Source: Treponema sp.
GTDB taxonomy: Bacteria > Spirochaetota > Spirochaetia > Treponematales > Breznakiellaceae
DNA: 41,032 bases
Direction: 5' to 3'
Assembly (NCBI GenBank): GCA_031255645.1
Contig: JAIRSC010000181.1
Span: forward strand, 1 to 41,032
Numbering within the stretch: the stretch's first letter is position 1; each line of letters starts with the position of its first letter. This document shows, one piece after another, positions 22,667-31,671 of this stretch. Position numbers and translations under genes: made by a program. The notes under the pieces are model-generated. The model saw only the letters and a program-made list of their open reading frames with translations, was not told the origin of the DNA and ran no database searches.

Positions 22667-24175
22667 ATGAGTATAGCGGACACAATTATCGGTATGTTCT
22701 CTTTCGCGTTCATCGTGCGGGCCTTTATTGTAGGCATTCTTGTTTCGCTTTGCGCGAGCCTGCTTGGGGTAAGCCTGGTTTTGAAGCGTTATTCGATGAT
22801 AGGCGACGGCCTTTCCCACGTGGGCTTCGGGAGCCTGGCCGTGGCAACGGCGCTTAACATGGCGCCCCTTAGCGTGTCGATTCCCGTCGTGGTCGCGGCG
22901 GCTTTTCTGCTCCTCCGCCTGAGCGAAAATTCAAAGATAAAAGGCGACGCGGCCATCGCGCTTTTTTCGACCGGCGCGCTGGCAATCGGGGTAATGGTAA
23001 TCTCCATGACGACGGGCATGAACACCGACGTATGCAACTACCTGTTCGGCAGCATACTCGCGATGAGCAAGGCGGACGTCCGGCTCAGTGTGGGGCTTTC
23101 CGTTTCGGTTATCGTCCTTTTTGTTTTTTTCTACAACAAGATATTCGCCGTTACGTTTGACGAGACCTTCGCGAGGGCAAGCGGGGTTCCGGCGGGCATT
23201 TACAACACGATTATCGCCGTACTTACCGCGGTAACCATCGTGCTTGGGATGAGGATGATGGGCGCGCTGCTTATTTCGAGCCTGATCATTTTTCCCGCCC
23301 TTTCGTCGATGCGGATATTCAAGAGTTTCAGAAAAGTTACCGTTTCGTCGGCGGTTATTTCGGTTTCCTGCTTTTTCGCGGGAATCGTGGTCTCTTACAT
23401 TTTCGCGACGCCCACGGGGGCGAGCGTGGTTGTTTTCAACATGGTTGTGTTCGCCGTCTTTTCGGCCATAAGCGCCCTGCGCGCCGCGCCGGGAAAATTC
23501 CGGCCCGCGGCGCTTGCCGCGGCGGGGCTGGTTCTTGTTTTGGGAAGCTGCGCCAGGGGGCCGGCGCTTACCACGCCGAAAAACGCCGCGGGAACCCGTT
23601 CCGTCCAGCTTCCCGGCGACGTTTTGCGGCAGGCCGCTTCGGAACCCTCAGGCCTGTCCGCAGAACGCGCCGCGCCCCCCGCGGAGAATGCCGTCGAACC
23701 GGCCGGGGAACAGGCGGAACTTGCCGGCGGATGGACGGACGGGACGGACGAAGCCGCGCCTGTTCCCTTCAGGGAGCTTATTCCCCCCGAGCCGAAAGCG
23801 CCCGGGCCTGTTGTTGAAATAAGCGAAAAAATGTTTATCGCCCAGACCAACGACGTCTATCTGAACGCGGAAGATTACATAGGCAGAACCATCCGGCTTG
23901 AAGGACTTTTCAAGACCGACAGTTACGAAGACCTGAGCAAGACCTACTGTTTTGTCATGCGCTACGGGCCGGGCTGCTGCGGCAACGACGGCAGCGCCGG
24001 TTTTGAGGTAGCCTGGCCGGACGGGTCAACGCGGCCGTATCCCAAAGAAGACGAATGGGTCAGGGCCGAAGGAACCCTGCGGTATTACGAGGAAGACGGC
24101 TATCCGTACCTGTACCTGGCCCTTGCCTCGCTTACGGTAGAACGGAACCGGGGCGCGGAATTTGTAAGCCAGTGA
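22667..24175 (+). CDS. znuB: zinc ABC permease (ZnuB-like) fused to lipobox-like segment and TIGR03943/DUF1980-like C-terminal domain
   Basis: 502 aa, nearly twice a normal ZnuB. Residues 1-270 are an ABC-3 permease with about eight helices, including KRYSMIGDGLSHVGFG, the metal-transport family signature near residue 45. Residues 278-295 (RPAALAAAGLVLVLGSC) resemble a lipoprotein signal with Cys295 in lipobox position. A Pro/Ala/Glu-rich linker follows to about 388. Residues 389-502 resemble the C-terminal domain of TIGR03943/DUF1980 proteins: adjacent Cys437-Cys438 in GPGCCGNDGSAGFEVAW, then EDEWVRAEGTLRYY. There is no SD-preceded internal start by eye, so the ORF appears continuous. SD is AAAGGAAG. 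Confidence 0.88.
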   Translation: MSIADTIIGMFSFAFIVRAFIVGILVSLCASLLGVSLVLKRYSMIGDGLSHVGFGSLAVATALNMAPLSVSIPVVVAAAFLLLRLSENSKIKGDAAIALFSTGALAIGVMVISMTTGMNTDVCNYLFGSILAMSKADVRLSVGLSVSVIVLFVFFYNKIFAVTFDETFARASGVPAGIYNTIIAVLTAVTIVLGMRMMGALLISSLIIFPALSSMRIFKSFRKVTVSSAVISVSCFFAGIVVSYIFATPTGASVVVFNMVVFAVFSAISALRAAPGKFRPAALAAAGLVLVLGSCARGPALTTPKNAAGTRSVQLPGDVLRQAASEPSGLSAERAAPPAENAVEPAGEQAELAGGWTDGTDEAAPVPFRELIPPEPKAPGPVVEISEKMFIAQTNDVYLNAEDYIGRTIRLEGLFKTDSYEDLSKTYCFVMRYGPGCCGNDGSAGFEVAWPDGSTRPYPKEDEWVRAEGTLRYYEEDGYPYLYLALASLTVERNRGAEFVSQ

Positions 24176-24211
24176 GCCATATGGCAGAGGGCATTTAATT
24201 AAGACATAACA

Positions 24212-25312
24212 CTAGATTTCCGCCGGTTCCCTTCCCGCGAGGGCCCAGAGAAAACGGAGGGATTTTTTCATGTCCTGAAAGTCGACGCGTTCTTCCGCCG
24301 AATGGGGAGCGAGCATGCCGGTGGAAATTTTTATCGCCCTGCCGCCCCGCTGGGCTATCACCTGGGCGTCGCTGCCGGAACCGGTTTGTCCGGTATGAAA
24401 AGGCAGCCCCGCTTTCGCCGCCGCGAGACGGGCGTATTCGATCAGTGGATCATCGTCGGGAAGGAACCACGGCGCGCAGTCCCGCGCGGCGGAAAAAACA
24501 AGCTCAAAGCCGGCCCTGTCCGCCCGTTCGCGGACGGCGGCCCTCATCTTTTCAAGCAGGGGTTCCTCTTCCGCGCTGTCGCGGTACAAAAGCTGTCCCT
24601 GAATTAACGCGCGATCCGGCACGGTGTTGGGGCTGCCGGGACATTCCAGCGAAGCGACGTGGATAAAAGCCGAAGCGCCCGCGGGGCCGGGTTCAAGGGC
24701 CGCGATACATTCCGCGGCAAAAACGGCCGCGTTTTTGCCGCCCCGGATCGAGGCGTGGGCCATGGCGCCTTTGACGCCGATTGAATAGCTTGTCTGGCCC
24801 ACGCCGCCGGTCACGGCCCGCGCCAGGGGAACGCCGCCCGAATCGACAACAAAATTATACGCTCCGGTAAAGTGCCTCGGATCCAGCGCCCAGGCGCCGC
24901 GAAAGCCCCATTCCTCGCCGACGGTAAAAAGGAAATGAATATCGGGCGGAACGCCGCCCTTTTCATTCAGAAGCGCCATAAGTTCCAGCAGAAGGGCAAC
25001 GCCGCTTTTATCGTCAATGCCCAATACGCCGGAAGACTTTATCACCGAGCCATCCGTCAGCGCGGATTTTTTTTCAAAAATACGAATCGTGTCCATGTGG
25101 GCGCAGAACGACAGGCGCGCGCCGCCGGGACCGGCGCTGATAATGTTGCCCGTATCGCTGCCCGTGCGGGCCGCCGAACCATCGTCTTCCCAGGGAATGC
25201 CGTGCCGGTCAAGAAAGGCCGTGACGATTTCCGCCGCCGCCTTTTCATGGCCGAAGGGACTGTCCGTTTCAAGGAGCCGCAAAAAAGTATCCTTTAGCCG
25301 CTTGTCGTTCAT
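24212..25312 (-). CDS. M20-family metallopeptidase (PepT-like)
   Basis: 366 aa cytoplasmic aminopeptidase-type enzyme with a two-zinc site: His72 and Asp74 in CAHMDTI, Asp100/Asp101 in GIDDKSG, the Glu133-Glu134 pair in VGEEWGF (catalytic base and ligand), Asp157 in VVDSGG, and the distal His in MLAPHSAEE. A dimerisation domain is inserted after about residue 170 (GQTSYSIGVKGAMAHASI). Substrate is likely a small peptide. The ATG at 25312 overlaps the pdxA stop by four bases and carries GGAGG upstream, so it is translationally coupled to pdxA. Confidence 0.92.
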   Translation of the reverse strand: MNDKRLKDTFLRLLETDSPFGHEKAAAEIVTAFLDRHGIPWEDDGSAARTGSDTGNIISAGPGGARLSFCAHMDTIRIFEKKSALTDGSVIKSSGVLGIDDKSGVALLLELMALLNEKGGVPPDIHFLFTVGEEWGFRGAWALDPRHFTGAYNFVVDSGGVPLARAVTGGVGQTSYSIGVKGAMAHASIRGGKNAAVFAAECIAALEPGPAGASAFIHVASLECPGSPNTVPDRALIQGQLLYRDSAEEEPLLEKMRAAVRERADRAGFELVFSAARDCAPWFLPDDDPLIEYARLAAAKAGLPFHTGQTGSGSDAQVIAQRGGRAIKISTGMLAPHSAEERVDFQDMKKSLRFLWALAGREPAEI

Positions 25313-26373
25313 GATCCGCCTCCCCGTTTTTCCGCTTCGCCCCGGTTTGCCGCCATGATCAACGCCGTCTCTATGGCTTCCACCATGCTTTGTTCGCTGG
25401 AACAATTTTTCCCCGCCCGGTCAAAGGCGGTTCCGTGATCCACCGAAGTACGGATGATTGGAAGCCCAAGGCTGCAGTTGACTCCGCTTACGCGGGTTTT
25501 GGCGTCGCCGGAAGTATCCAGGGTAAAGCCCGCCAGCTTAAGCGGAATGTGGCCCTGGTCGTGATACATGGCTATCACTCCGTCAAATTGACCGCCCATG
25601 GCTTTTACAAAAACGGTATCGGGAGGCAGGGGGCCTTCGATGTCGATGCCTTCCGAACGGGCCTGTTCGACGGCGGGAACAATTTCCAGTTTCTCCTCAC
25701 CGCCGAAAAGCCCGTTTTCCGAGGCGTGGGGGTTAAGCCCCGCGACGGCGATACGCGGCGCGGAACAACCCAGAAGGCGCAGCCCCTCGCGGGCAAGTTG
25801 TATCACCCTGAAAATCCGGGGCGCTTTGACAAGCTCGACGGCTTTTACAAGCGAAACATGGGTAGTAACGTGGACGACCCGAAGCGGGCCGCAGCACAAG
25901 AGCATCGCGTAATCCCGCGTCTTCGTTAAATCGGCAAGTATTTCCGTGTGTCCCGCGTAATGATGACCGGCGAGGTTAAGCGCTTCCTTGTTGATAGGAC
26001 CGGTAACAAGCGCGGCAATACGCCCTTCCAGGGCCAGCTCCGCCGCCTTTTTTATATAGCGAAAAGCCGCCTCCCCGTAACGGGCGGAAACTTTTCCGTA
26101 TTCTACGGTTCCGCCCGGCGAACCGTCCGAAGCCGGGCTTTTCATGTCAAGAAGATCGACAAGCCCGTATTCGCCCCGGGCCTGTTCCGGCGTATCCACG
26201 CGGCGCAGTCTGAAAGAACCGCCGCGGATTTTCAGGGCGTCCTCGATTACCGCCCGGTCGCCTATCAACAGCGGAACGCATTTGTCGTAAAGTTCCCTGC
26301 GCTCCAGGGCTTTAACGGCGACTTCCGCGCCTATACCGGCGGGATCCCCCGCGGTGATTCCAAGCTTTATCAT
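25309..26373 (-). CDS. pdxA: 4-hydroxythreonine-4-phosphate dehydrogenase (PdxA family)
   Basis: 354 aa from ATG 26373 (MIKLGITAGDPAGIGAEV, the family opening). A GTG 18 bases upstream is also in frame but falls inside the predicted -10 box. Metal-ligand segments are seen in ALNLAGHHYAGHTEIL and AMYHDQGHIPLK, with DTSGDAKTRVSG and RTSVDHGTAFD near the end. The usual role is the NAD-dependent oxidation step of pyridoxal phosphate synthesis via DXP. PdxA2-type paralogues instead act on sugar acids, and no pdxJ is nearby, so substrate is not certain. It is cotranscribed with the M20 peptidase. Confidence 0.93.
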   Translation of the reverse strand: MIKLGITAGDPAGIGAEVAVKALERRELYDKCVPLLIGDRAVIEDALKIRGGSFRLRRVDTPEQARGEYGLVDLLDMKSPASDGSPGGTVEYGKVSARYGEAAFRYIKKAAELALEGRIAALVTGPINKEALNLAGHHYAGHTEILADLTKTRDYAMLLCCGPLRVVHVTTHVSLVKAVELVKAPRIFRVIQLAREGLRLLGCSAPRIAVAGLNPHASENGLFGGEEKLEIVPAVEQARSEGIDIEGPLPPDTVFVKAMGGQFDGVIAMYHDQGHIPLKLAGFTLDTSGDAKTRVSGVNCSLGLPIIRTSVDHGTAFDRAGKNCSSEQSMVEAIETALIMAANRGEAEKRGGGS

Positions 26374-26382
26374 TCCGGCATT

Positions 26383-26411
26383 ACTATACACGATTGGATT
26401 GAACTTGTCAG
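26383..26411 (-). promoter_or_regulatory. promoter of pdxA, predicted near-leaderless
   Basis: Minus strand CTGACA (26406-26411), 17 bases, TATAGT (26383-26388). The ATG at 26373 lies 9 bases past the -10 box, leaving a leader of about 0-3 bases and no usable SD. Confidence 0.65.
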
Positions 26412-26466
26412 GCGCGAAACGCGGCGCGGAATTTGCGGACGCCTTTGCCGGGGGCGGGACGCGGGC

Positions 26467-29010
26467 TTATCCGCGCAGCGCCTGTCCCCTCACCGCGTCC
26501 AGGCGTTCTTCGGCCGTTTCGGACGTTTCCGCCGTTTCGTCTGTTTCGGCCGGAATCTTCGCGTAAAGTGAAATTTTTCCGTTCCGGCCTTCGGCGGCAA
26601 AAACCGTAGCCGCGGGGTATTCCCCGGCCAAAAGCAGGGCCGAAAGAGGATCTTCCAGTTCTTTCTGTACGGCCCGGCGCAGGGGCCTTCCGCCGTATTT
26701 GGGATCCCAGCCTTTCTCTGCAAGGATACGCCTGGCCGCGGGATTCACCGTAATGCCGTAGCCCTGCTCGGCAAGGCGGGAAACAAGGTCGGAAATCTGC
26801 ATGTCCAAAATCGCCTCTATCTCTTTTTCATTGAGGGAATCGAACACGATAATATCGTCCACCCTGTTTACAAATTCCGGGTTGAAAAGCCGCTTAAGCT
26901 CCGAAAGCGCGGCGGCTTCTATTTCGGCGCGATCCATAAGGCCGGAAACGGCGGAAAAGCCGAGCCTGGAATCGCGGGATATTTCCCGCGCCCCGGCGTT
27001 GCTGGTCATGATAATCACCGTGTTCCTGAAGTTTACCGTATGCCCAAGGTTGTCCCTGAGCTCGCCTTCCTCCAGCACCTGGAGGAGCAGGTTAAACACG
27101 TCTTTGTGGGCTTTTTCGATTTCGTCGAACAGCACGACCCGGTAGGGGTTGCGCCGGATCTGTTCGGTAAGAACGCCGCCCTCTTCGTAGCCTATATAGC
27201 CCGGCGGCGCGCCGGTAAGACGGGAAGCGTTGTGTTTTTCCATAAAGTCGGACATGTCGATACGCACGAGCGATTCGACGCTGCCGAAAAGGTATTCGGC
27301 AAGGGCTTTGGCAAGCAGGGTCTTCCCCACCCCCGTCGGCCCCAGAAAGACGAAGGATCCCAAAGGCCGCCGGGGCGACGCGACGCCCGCCCTGGAACGG
27401 CGCACCGCCTGGCTTATCCGGCGCACCGCCTCGTCCTGGCCGACAACGGTTTTGTGCAGCTCTTCCTCAAGGCGGAGCAGCTTCCGCGACTCCCCTTCCT
27501 CAAGACGCCGCAGGGGAATTCCGGTAATTTCGGATACGACGCGGCGTATGTCGCTTTCGGTTACCGCCGCGGGCTTTTCCAGCGATTCCCAGGACGAGCG
27601 GAGAATTTCCAGCCGGGAACGGAGGTTCCTGACCCGGTCGCGTATTTCCGCGGCGCGTTCATAGTTCTGATCGCTTACCAGAGCGAGTTTTTCCGCCGAA
27701 AGCTTCGTTATCTCTTTTTCCATTTCGGCTATTTCTTCGGGCTGGACGGAAAATTCAAGCTTCTTCATCGCCGCCGTTTCGTCAAGCACGTCGATGGCCT
27801 TGTCGGGCATGCAGCGGCCCGAAATAAAACGGCCGGCGAGTCTGGCGGCGGCTTCCACGGCGTCGTCCGAAAAACGGACGCGATGGTGTTCTTCGTACTT
27901 TTTCTGAACACCCCTGAGTATCGAGACGGTGTCCTCAAGGCTTGTCTCTTCCACCTTGACGCTCTGAAAACGCCGTTCCAGCGCCGCGTCTTTTTCAAAA
28001 CGCCTGCGGTACTCGGCCAGAGTCGTCGCCCCTATGCACTGAAGATCTCCGCGGGAAAGGGCGGGCTTAAGCATGTTGGAAGCGTCAAGGGTTCCTTCCG
28101 CCCCGCCCGCCCCGATAATCGTATGAATCTCGTCGATAAAGAGGATGATGTTCCCCGCCTGGGAAATCTCCTTCATTATCTTTTTCATCCGTTCCTCAAA
28201 CTCGCCCCGGTATTTGGTTCCCGCCACCACCATGCCCATATCCAGCGACAGGATCCGCCTGCCGGCAAAGGCCTCGGGAACATCCGCTCCGCCAAAATAT
28301 TTCGCGATGCCTTCGACAATGGCCGTTTTTCCGACCCCGCTTTCGCCGATCAGTACCGGGTTGTTTTTGGTACGCCGGGCGAGGATACGCACAATCCGCT
28401 GAATTTCTTTTTCCCTGCCGATAACGGGATCGAGTTTTCCCGCTTTTGCCCGGGCGGTCAGATCCTGTGAGTATTCGTCCAGAAACGGAGTCAGTACGGG
28501 ATACACGGCCGGCCGCGCCCTGGCGGCGGCGTCCCGGGAGGAACGTACCGGGTTAATCGTGGTTTCCACGGCAACCCGGAGCATTTCGGCGTCCACGGCC
28601 CGGAACGCGAGATAATTCCGTACCGGCATATTCGCTTCCCGAAGGGCCGAGAAAAGAAAGTGTTCCGTTCCGATATAGTCTTTACCCAGCACTCTGGCTT
28701 CCTCGGCGGCGTTTTCCAAAAGCTGCTTGGTTCGTTTTGAATGAGGCAGGTCGCCGGGGAGAATCGTAACCGAATCGCCCGAATAAGCGCCTGAATGTAC
28801 GCGTTTAAGATCGCTTTCAAGAGTCTCCCGGAACTCAACAAGGTCAATCCCCAAAAAAAGCAGGGCTTTGCAGGCCGTTCCGGATCCTTCTTTCAGTATG
28901 GAAATGACGATATGCTCCGGCAAAAGCTGTTCCGAATTAAAACGCCTGGCTTCGTTCTGGGCTTCTATCGTTATAATACGCTGCGCGCGGTTGGTAAGTC
29001 CTCTAAACAC
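26467..29010 (-). CDS. clpC: ATP-dependent Clp protease ATPase subunit, ClpC type
   Basis: 847 aa Hsp100 unfoldase. The double Clp-N domain spans about 1-145. NBD1 has Walker A GESGVGKT (222-229) and Walker [13 protein letters not shown] motif region ([12 protein letters not shown]) lies in the middle domain near residue 445, which marks ClpC rather than ClpA or ClpB. NBD2 has [10 protein letters not shown] and [10 protein letters not shown]. The segment SRLGFSAV contains the L-G-F loop used to dock ClpP. The C-terminus ends in a short acidic Thr/Glu repeat ([14 protein letters not shown]). The start is GTG with GGAGG upstream. ClpP is not in the window. Confidence 0.96.
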   Translation of the reverse strand: MFRGLTNRAQRIITIEAQNEARRFNSEQLLPEHIVISILKEGSGTACKALLFLGIDLVEFRETLESDLKRVHSGAYSGDSVTILPGDLPHSKRTKQLLENAAEEARVLGKDYIGTEHFLFSALREANMPVRNYLAFRAVDAEMLRVAVETTINPVRSSRDAAARARPAVYPVLTPFLDEYSQDLTARAKAGKLDPVIGREKEIQRIVRILARRTKNNPVLIGESGVGKTAIVEGIAKYFGGADVPEAFAGRRILSLDMGMVVAGTKYRGEFEERMKKIMKEISQAGNIILFIDEIHTIIGAGGAEGTLDASNMLKPALSRGDLQCIGATTLAEYRRRFEKDAALERRFQSVKVEETSLEDTVSILRGVQKKYEEHHRVRFSDDAVEAAARLAGRFISGRCMPDKAIDVLDETAAMKKLEFSVQPEEIAEMEKEITKLSAEKLALVSDQNYERAAEIRDRVRNLRSRLEILRSSWESLEKPAAVTESDIRRVVSEITGIPLRRLEEGESRKLLRLEEELHKTVVGQDEAVRRISQAVRRSRAGVASPRRPLGSFVFLGPTGVGKTLLAKALAEYLFGSVESLVRIDMSDFMEKHNASRLTGAPPGYIGYEEGGVLTEQIRRNPYRVVLFDEIEKAHKDVFNLLLQVLEEGELRDNLGHTVNFRNTVIIMTSNAGAREISRDSRLGFSAVSGLMDRAEIEAAALSELKRLFNPEFVNRVDDIIVFDSLNEKEIEAILDMQISDLVSRLAEQGYGITVNPAARRILAEKGWDPKYGGRPLRRAVQKELEDPLSALLLAGEYPAATVFAAEGRNGKISLYAKIPAETDETAETSETAEERLDAVRGQALRG

Positions 29011-29071
29011 AGATCCTCCGGCGAACCCGCATCATAAAACGGTTCTTTCCGATAATACACCGGAACACCGG

Positions 29072-29130
29072 AAAAAAAAAGAGTCCGCGGAAGGCACAAG
29101 CGGCATTACCGCGTTCTGCCGTTCCGCGGA
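29072..29130 (-). terminator. intrinsic terminator after LysM gene
   Basis: On the minus strand a nested hairpin (outer stem tccgcggaa / ttccgcgga, inner GCGG...CCGC) is followed by CTC and nine T residues (29072-29080). It separates the lipoprotein-LysM transcript from clpC. Confidence 0.8.
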
Positions 29131-29155
29131 TATCTTTGCGGAGATTTATCCGGCG

Positions 29156-29932
29156 TTACCGGCTGTAATCGGCCTGCGGATCCCACAGACCCTGCCGGAC
29201 TTCGCCTTTCAGACTTGGTATGTCCAGTACCATGCCCGGCCGGATAAGATGCGGATTGTTCGGATCGGGCAGCTTGTCCTTGTTGGCGTCGTAGAGGGCC
29301 CGCCACTGATACACGTCCCCGTATACCCAGGACCAGCCGGCAATGGCGGAAAGGCAGTCCCCCGTCTCGCGCCATTGGCGCACAACGTACTGGGCGGGCA
29401 GCGTTCCGTCGCCGGGGCCGGAAGGCTCCTCCGCTGGTTTGGAAGGAGTGGAAATCGCCGGCCCGGGCGCCTGCACATTGGCGAGGATAGCCACTACTTG
29501 CTCGGCGGATTCCCGCGCGGGAACCCATTCCTCGGCGCGGCGGGCTTCCAGGGCCTGGTTGTAATAACTTCCCGCTTCCTCGTATTCGGCGGGATACCGG
29601 GTCGCGGCGCCGACCTGGCCCGCCCAGGTATAGCGGCTGTGCGCCCGCGCTATCGCGTAATCGGCAAGACGCATGGCGACGTACTCGTCGGAAAGGCGCG
29701 CGTATTCGGCGGCATTCTCGGCGTAATCCGCCGCCGCGTCGTAATCGCCTTCTTCATACGCGTCCTGTGCCTGTTGGGTAAGACGCACGCTCCGCAGATA
29801 ATATTCGTTGTTGCGTATCGTCCCGGGAATATTCTGCCGCTGTTCCGTGTCCTGGGAAAAAGCCGGAACAAGAACAAAAAACTGAATCGTAAAAAGAAGC
29901 GCGGCCGTTATCAATACATGGTATTTTCGCAT
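29156..29932 (-). CDS. secreted LysM-domain protein
   Basis: 258 aa from ATG 29932 with GAGGAG upstream; the longer open frame overlaps the preceding gene. Residues 1-26 form a signal peptide (ITAALLFTIQFFVLVPAFS). The central part (45-155) is helical and TPR-like, rich in Tyr/Ala/Glu (QDAYEEGDYDAAADYAENA). A Pro/Ser linker leads to a LysM-like domain at about 181-238 (QYVVRQWRETGDCLSAIAGW to RPGMVLDIPS), expected to bind peptidoglycan. It is 4 bases after the lipoprotein gene and shares its helical repeat style, so the two may form a periplasmic envelope pair. Confidence 0.9.
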   Translation of the reverse strand: MRKYHVLITAALLFTIQFFVLVPAFSQDTEQRQNIPGTIRNNEYYLRSVRLTQQAQDAYEEGDYDAAADYAENAAEYARLSDEYVAMRLADYAIARAHSRYTWAGQVGAATRYPAEYEEAGSYYNQALEARRAEEWVPARESAEQVVAILANVQAPGPAISTPSKPAEEPSGPGDGTLPAQYVVRQWRETGDCLSAIAGWSWVYGDVYQWRALYDANKDKLPDPNNPHLIRPGMVLDIPSLKGEVRQGLWDPQADYSR

Positions 29933-29936
29933 TTTG

Positions 29937-31073
29937 TTACTCCTCGTCCCCAATAATTTCCTGGGCGTTTCGGGCGGCGGCCTCGCTTTCGGCAACCTTC
30001 TGTTCGGCAAGCCGCATCGCTTCTTCGGCCCTGACCTGCTTTTCTACCGCGGCGTCCCTGCACTCCCTGAAAAGAACCCCGGATTGTTCAAAAGAATCGG
30101 CGGCTTCCTGAAAATTCCCGGCCCGCATGGCTACGTGGGCCTGGTTGTAAATTCTGTCGGCGTTCTGATATTCGCCGCGGACGGCTACATTGGCTTTCGC
30201 TTCCAGAGCCGCCTGCCGCCAGGACTGGGCTATGGCGCTTCGTTCGTTGGTATAGCCTATCCAGCCGTTTTCCAGAACCATGGTAAACCTGTCGACGGCC
30301 TCGCCGGCGTTGTCGTTTGCCTCGGTCAGGGAACCTTGATCGAACAAGTCTACCGCGTTATTTCCCGCGTCTGCGCCGGCTTCGTAATTTTCCGGATCAT
30401 AGGTGATAAAATCGTAGACGTCGGCTTCGAGTTTAAGGGCGTAGGCGTCCGCGATGGTTTTTAACACCACATAGCGGTCGTAGACCGCCGTACCGTCCGC
30501 CAGCGCGCCGGAATAATCGCCGTTATCGTATTTATCCCGAACAGCCTGGGCCAACTCGTCGACGGCGTTAAAGCGGTCGGGGAGTATATCCTTCGCGCCG
30601 GCTTCCAGCGCGGCTTCCCGCGCCGCCATAAGCTGCCGTTCCCTGTCTTCGGCAAAACGCGGGAGCGCCCGCCCGTAAAGGTCGTCGTAAACGCCGGCAA
30701 TCCGCCTCCACTCATCCGCCCGGTTCCTGGCCTCTCCCAGAGTCGCGGGGCGGCCGGCATTATCCGCCTCCCCATAGCGGGATTCGGCGGAATCCCAGTC
30801 TTCCGGAAAATAGGAGGCCGCGTCCACTTCCCGCGCGCGGGCGCGGGCCGCTTCGGCGGCGGCTCGGGCATCCTCAAAAGCCTGAACGGACGCTGTGTCG
30901 GCCGGACCGTTGAGATCGCCCGTAACCGGAGCGTCCGGTTCGATCAGGGACTCAGGAGTCACTTCCTCTGGCTGGGTCTTACAGGAAACAAGTATAAACG
31001 GAACAAGAAGGGCCAGCAGAATAAGCCGGACGCATGTTCTCTTGACAAAAAGCCGGTGGTTACGATATTTCAT
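29937..31073 (-). CDS. TPR-like helical lipoprotein, function unknown
   Basis: 378 aa. ATG 31073 has GGAGG eight bases upstream. The signal sequence ends in a lipobox with Cys31 (VPFILVSC). The mature protein is an Ala/Glu/Asp-rich helical chain with repeated units such as YDNGDYSGALADGTAVYDRY and RGEYQNADRIYNQAHVAMRAGNFQEAADSFEQ, resembling loosely conserved TPRs. No enzyme motif is visible. Similar helical lipoproteins occur in treponemes, but no specific homologue is claimed. It heads a two-gene unit with the LysM protein. Confidence 0.88.
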   Translation of the reverse strand: MKYRNHRLFVKRTCVRLILLALLVPFILVSCKTQPEEVTPESLIEPDAPVTGDLNGPADTASVQAFEDARAAAEAARARAREVDAASYFPEDWDSAESRYGEADNAGRPATLGEARNRADEWRRIAGVYDDLYGRALPRFAEDRERQLMAAREAALEAGAKDILPDRFNAVDELAQAVRDKYDNGDYSGALADGTAVYDRYVVLKTIADAYALKLEADVYDFITYDPENYEAGADAGNNAVDLFDQGSLTEANDNAGEAVDRFTMVLENGWIGYTNERSAIAQSWRQAALEAKANVAVRGEYQNADRIYNQAHVAMRAGNFQEAADSFEQSGVLFRECRDAAVEKQVRAEEAMRLAEQKVAESEAAARNAQEIIGDEE

Positions 31074-31101
31074 GGTCTTTACCTCCATCGTAATGATACT
31101 A

Positions 31102-31130
31102 ATTATATAATCCCAACCATTGTTTTGCAA
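31102..31130 (-). promoter_or_regulatory. strong promoter of lipoprotein-LysM unit
   Basis: Minus strand TTGCAA (31125-31130), 17 bases, a perfect TATAAT (31102-31107). Leader is about 20-25 bases and includes GGAGG. Confidence 0.8.
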
Positions 31131-31143
31131 TGATTTCGGGTTT

Positions 31144-31671
31144 TCACACGATATTTTTCATCGCGTTTTGCGCCATGGAATCGCAGCGTTCGTTGTATTC
31201 GTTGCCCGCGTGGCCTTTGACCCAGCGCCAATCGAGGGGAAGATTCCGGCTTAGGGAATCCAGCTCCATCCATAGATCCCGGTTTTTTACCGGCTGTTTG
31301 CCGCTTGTTTTCCACGCGTTCCGCTTCCAGTTCTCAATCCACTGGGTAATGCCCTTCTGCACATACTGGGAATCGGTATATACGGATATTCTTGCCGTAG
31401 CATTATCTTTTACAATACTCAGCAATAATTTTGTTTCTTTGAGCGCTTCGATAACCGCGAGAAGTTCCATCCGGTTATTGGTGGTTTGGGGCTCCCCGCC
31501 GGAGCTTTCGGCGCGTATTTCAAGGCCCGATCCCGGTTTCCCGTCCGGCGTTTCCGTTACGGGGCCGAGGATCACGTAGGCCCAGCCGCCGGGGCCGGGA
31601 TTGCCGGAACATCCCCCGTCGGTGTATATAACCAGTTCCGGCCCGTCTTTTCCGGCGCTAATACCGGACAA
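31144..31671 (-). CDS. rnhA: ribonuclease HI
   Basis: 175 aa from a proposed TTG at 31671, which overlaps the end of the oxidoreductase gene by 14 bases; no ATG or GTG precedes the catalytic core closely, so the start is uncertain. The four acidic active-site residues are present: Asp18 (YTDGGCSGNPGPGG), Glu69 (TTNNRMELL), Asp100 (VYTDSQYV) and Asp164, with His154 in WVKGHAGNEYNERCD. It degrades RNA in RNA-DNA hybrids. A short insert near residues 40-60 lengthens the first hairpin. It is probably translated through coupling with the upstream gene. Confidence 0.92.
   Translation of the reverse strand: MSGISAGKDGPELVIYTDGGCSGNPGPGGWAYVILGPVTETPDGKPGSGLEIRAESSGGEPQTTNNRMELLAVIEALKETKLLLSIVKDNATARISVYTDSQYVQKGITQWIENWKRNAWKTSGKQPVKNRDLWMELDSLSRNLPLDWRWVKGHAGNEYNERCDSMAQNAMKNIV

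Noticed and set aside
23480-23560. Frameshift or separate gene start splitting the znuB fusion
   Set aside because: No ATG, GTG or TTG with an SD was seen near the lipobox-like segment, and the frame runs through without interruption. A sequencing error cannot be excluded from one sequence.
27040-28470. 476-codon plus-strand open frame opposite clpC
   Set aside because: Antisense of the NBD-containing region of clpC with no SD, promoter or domain of its own.
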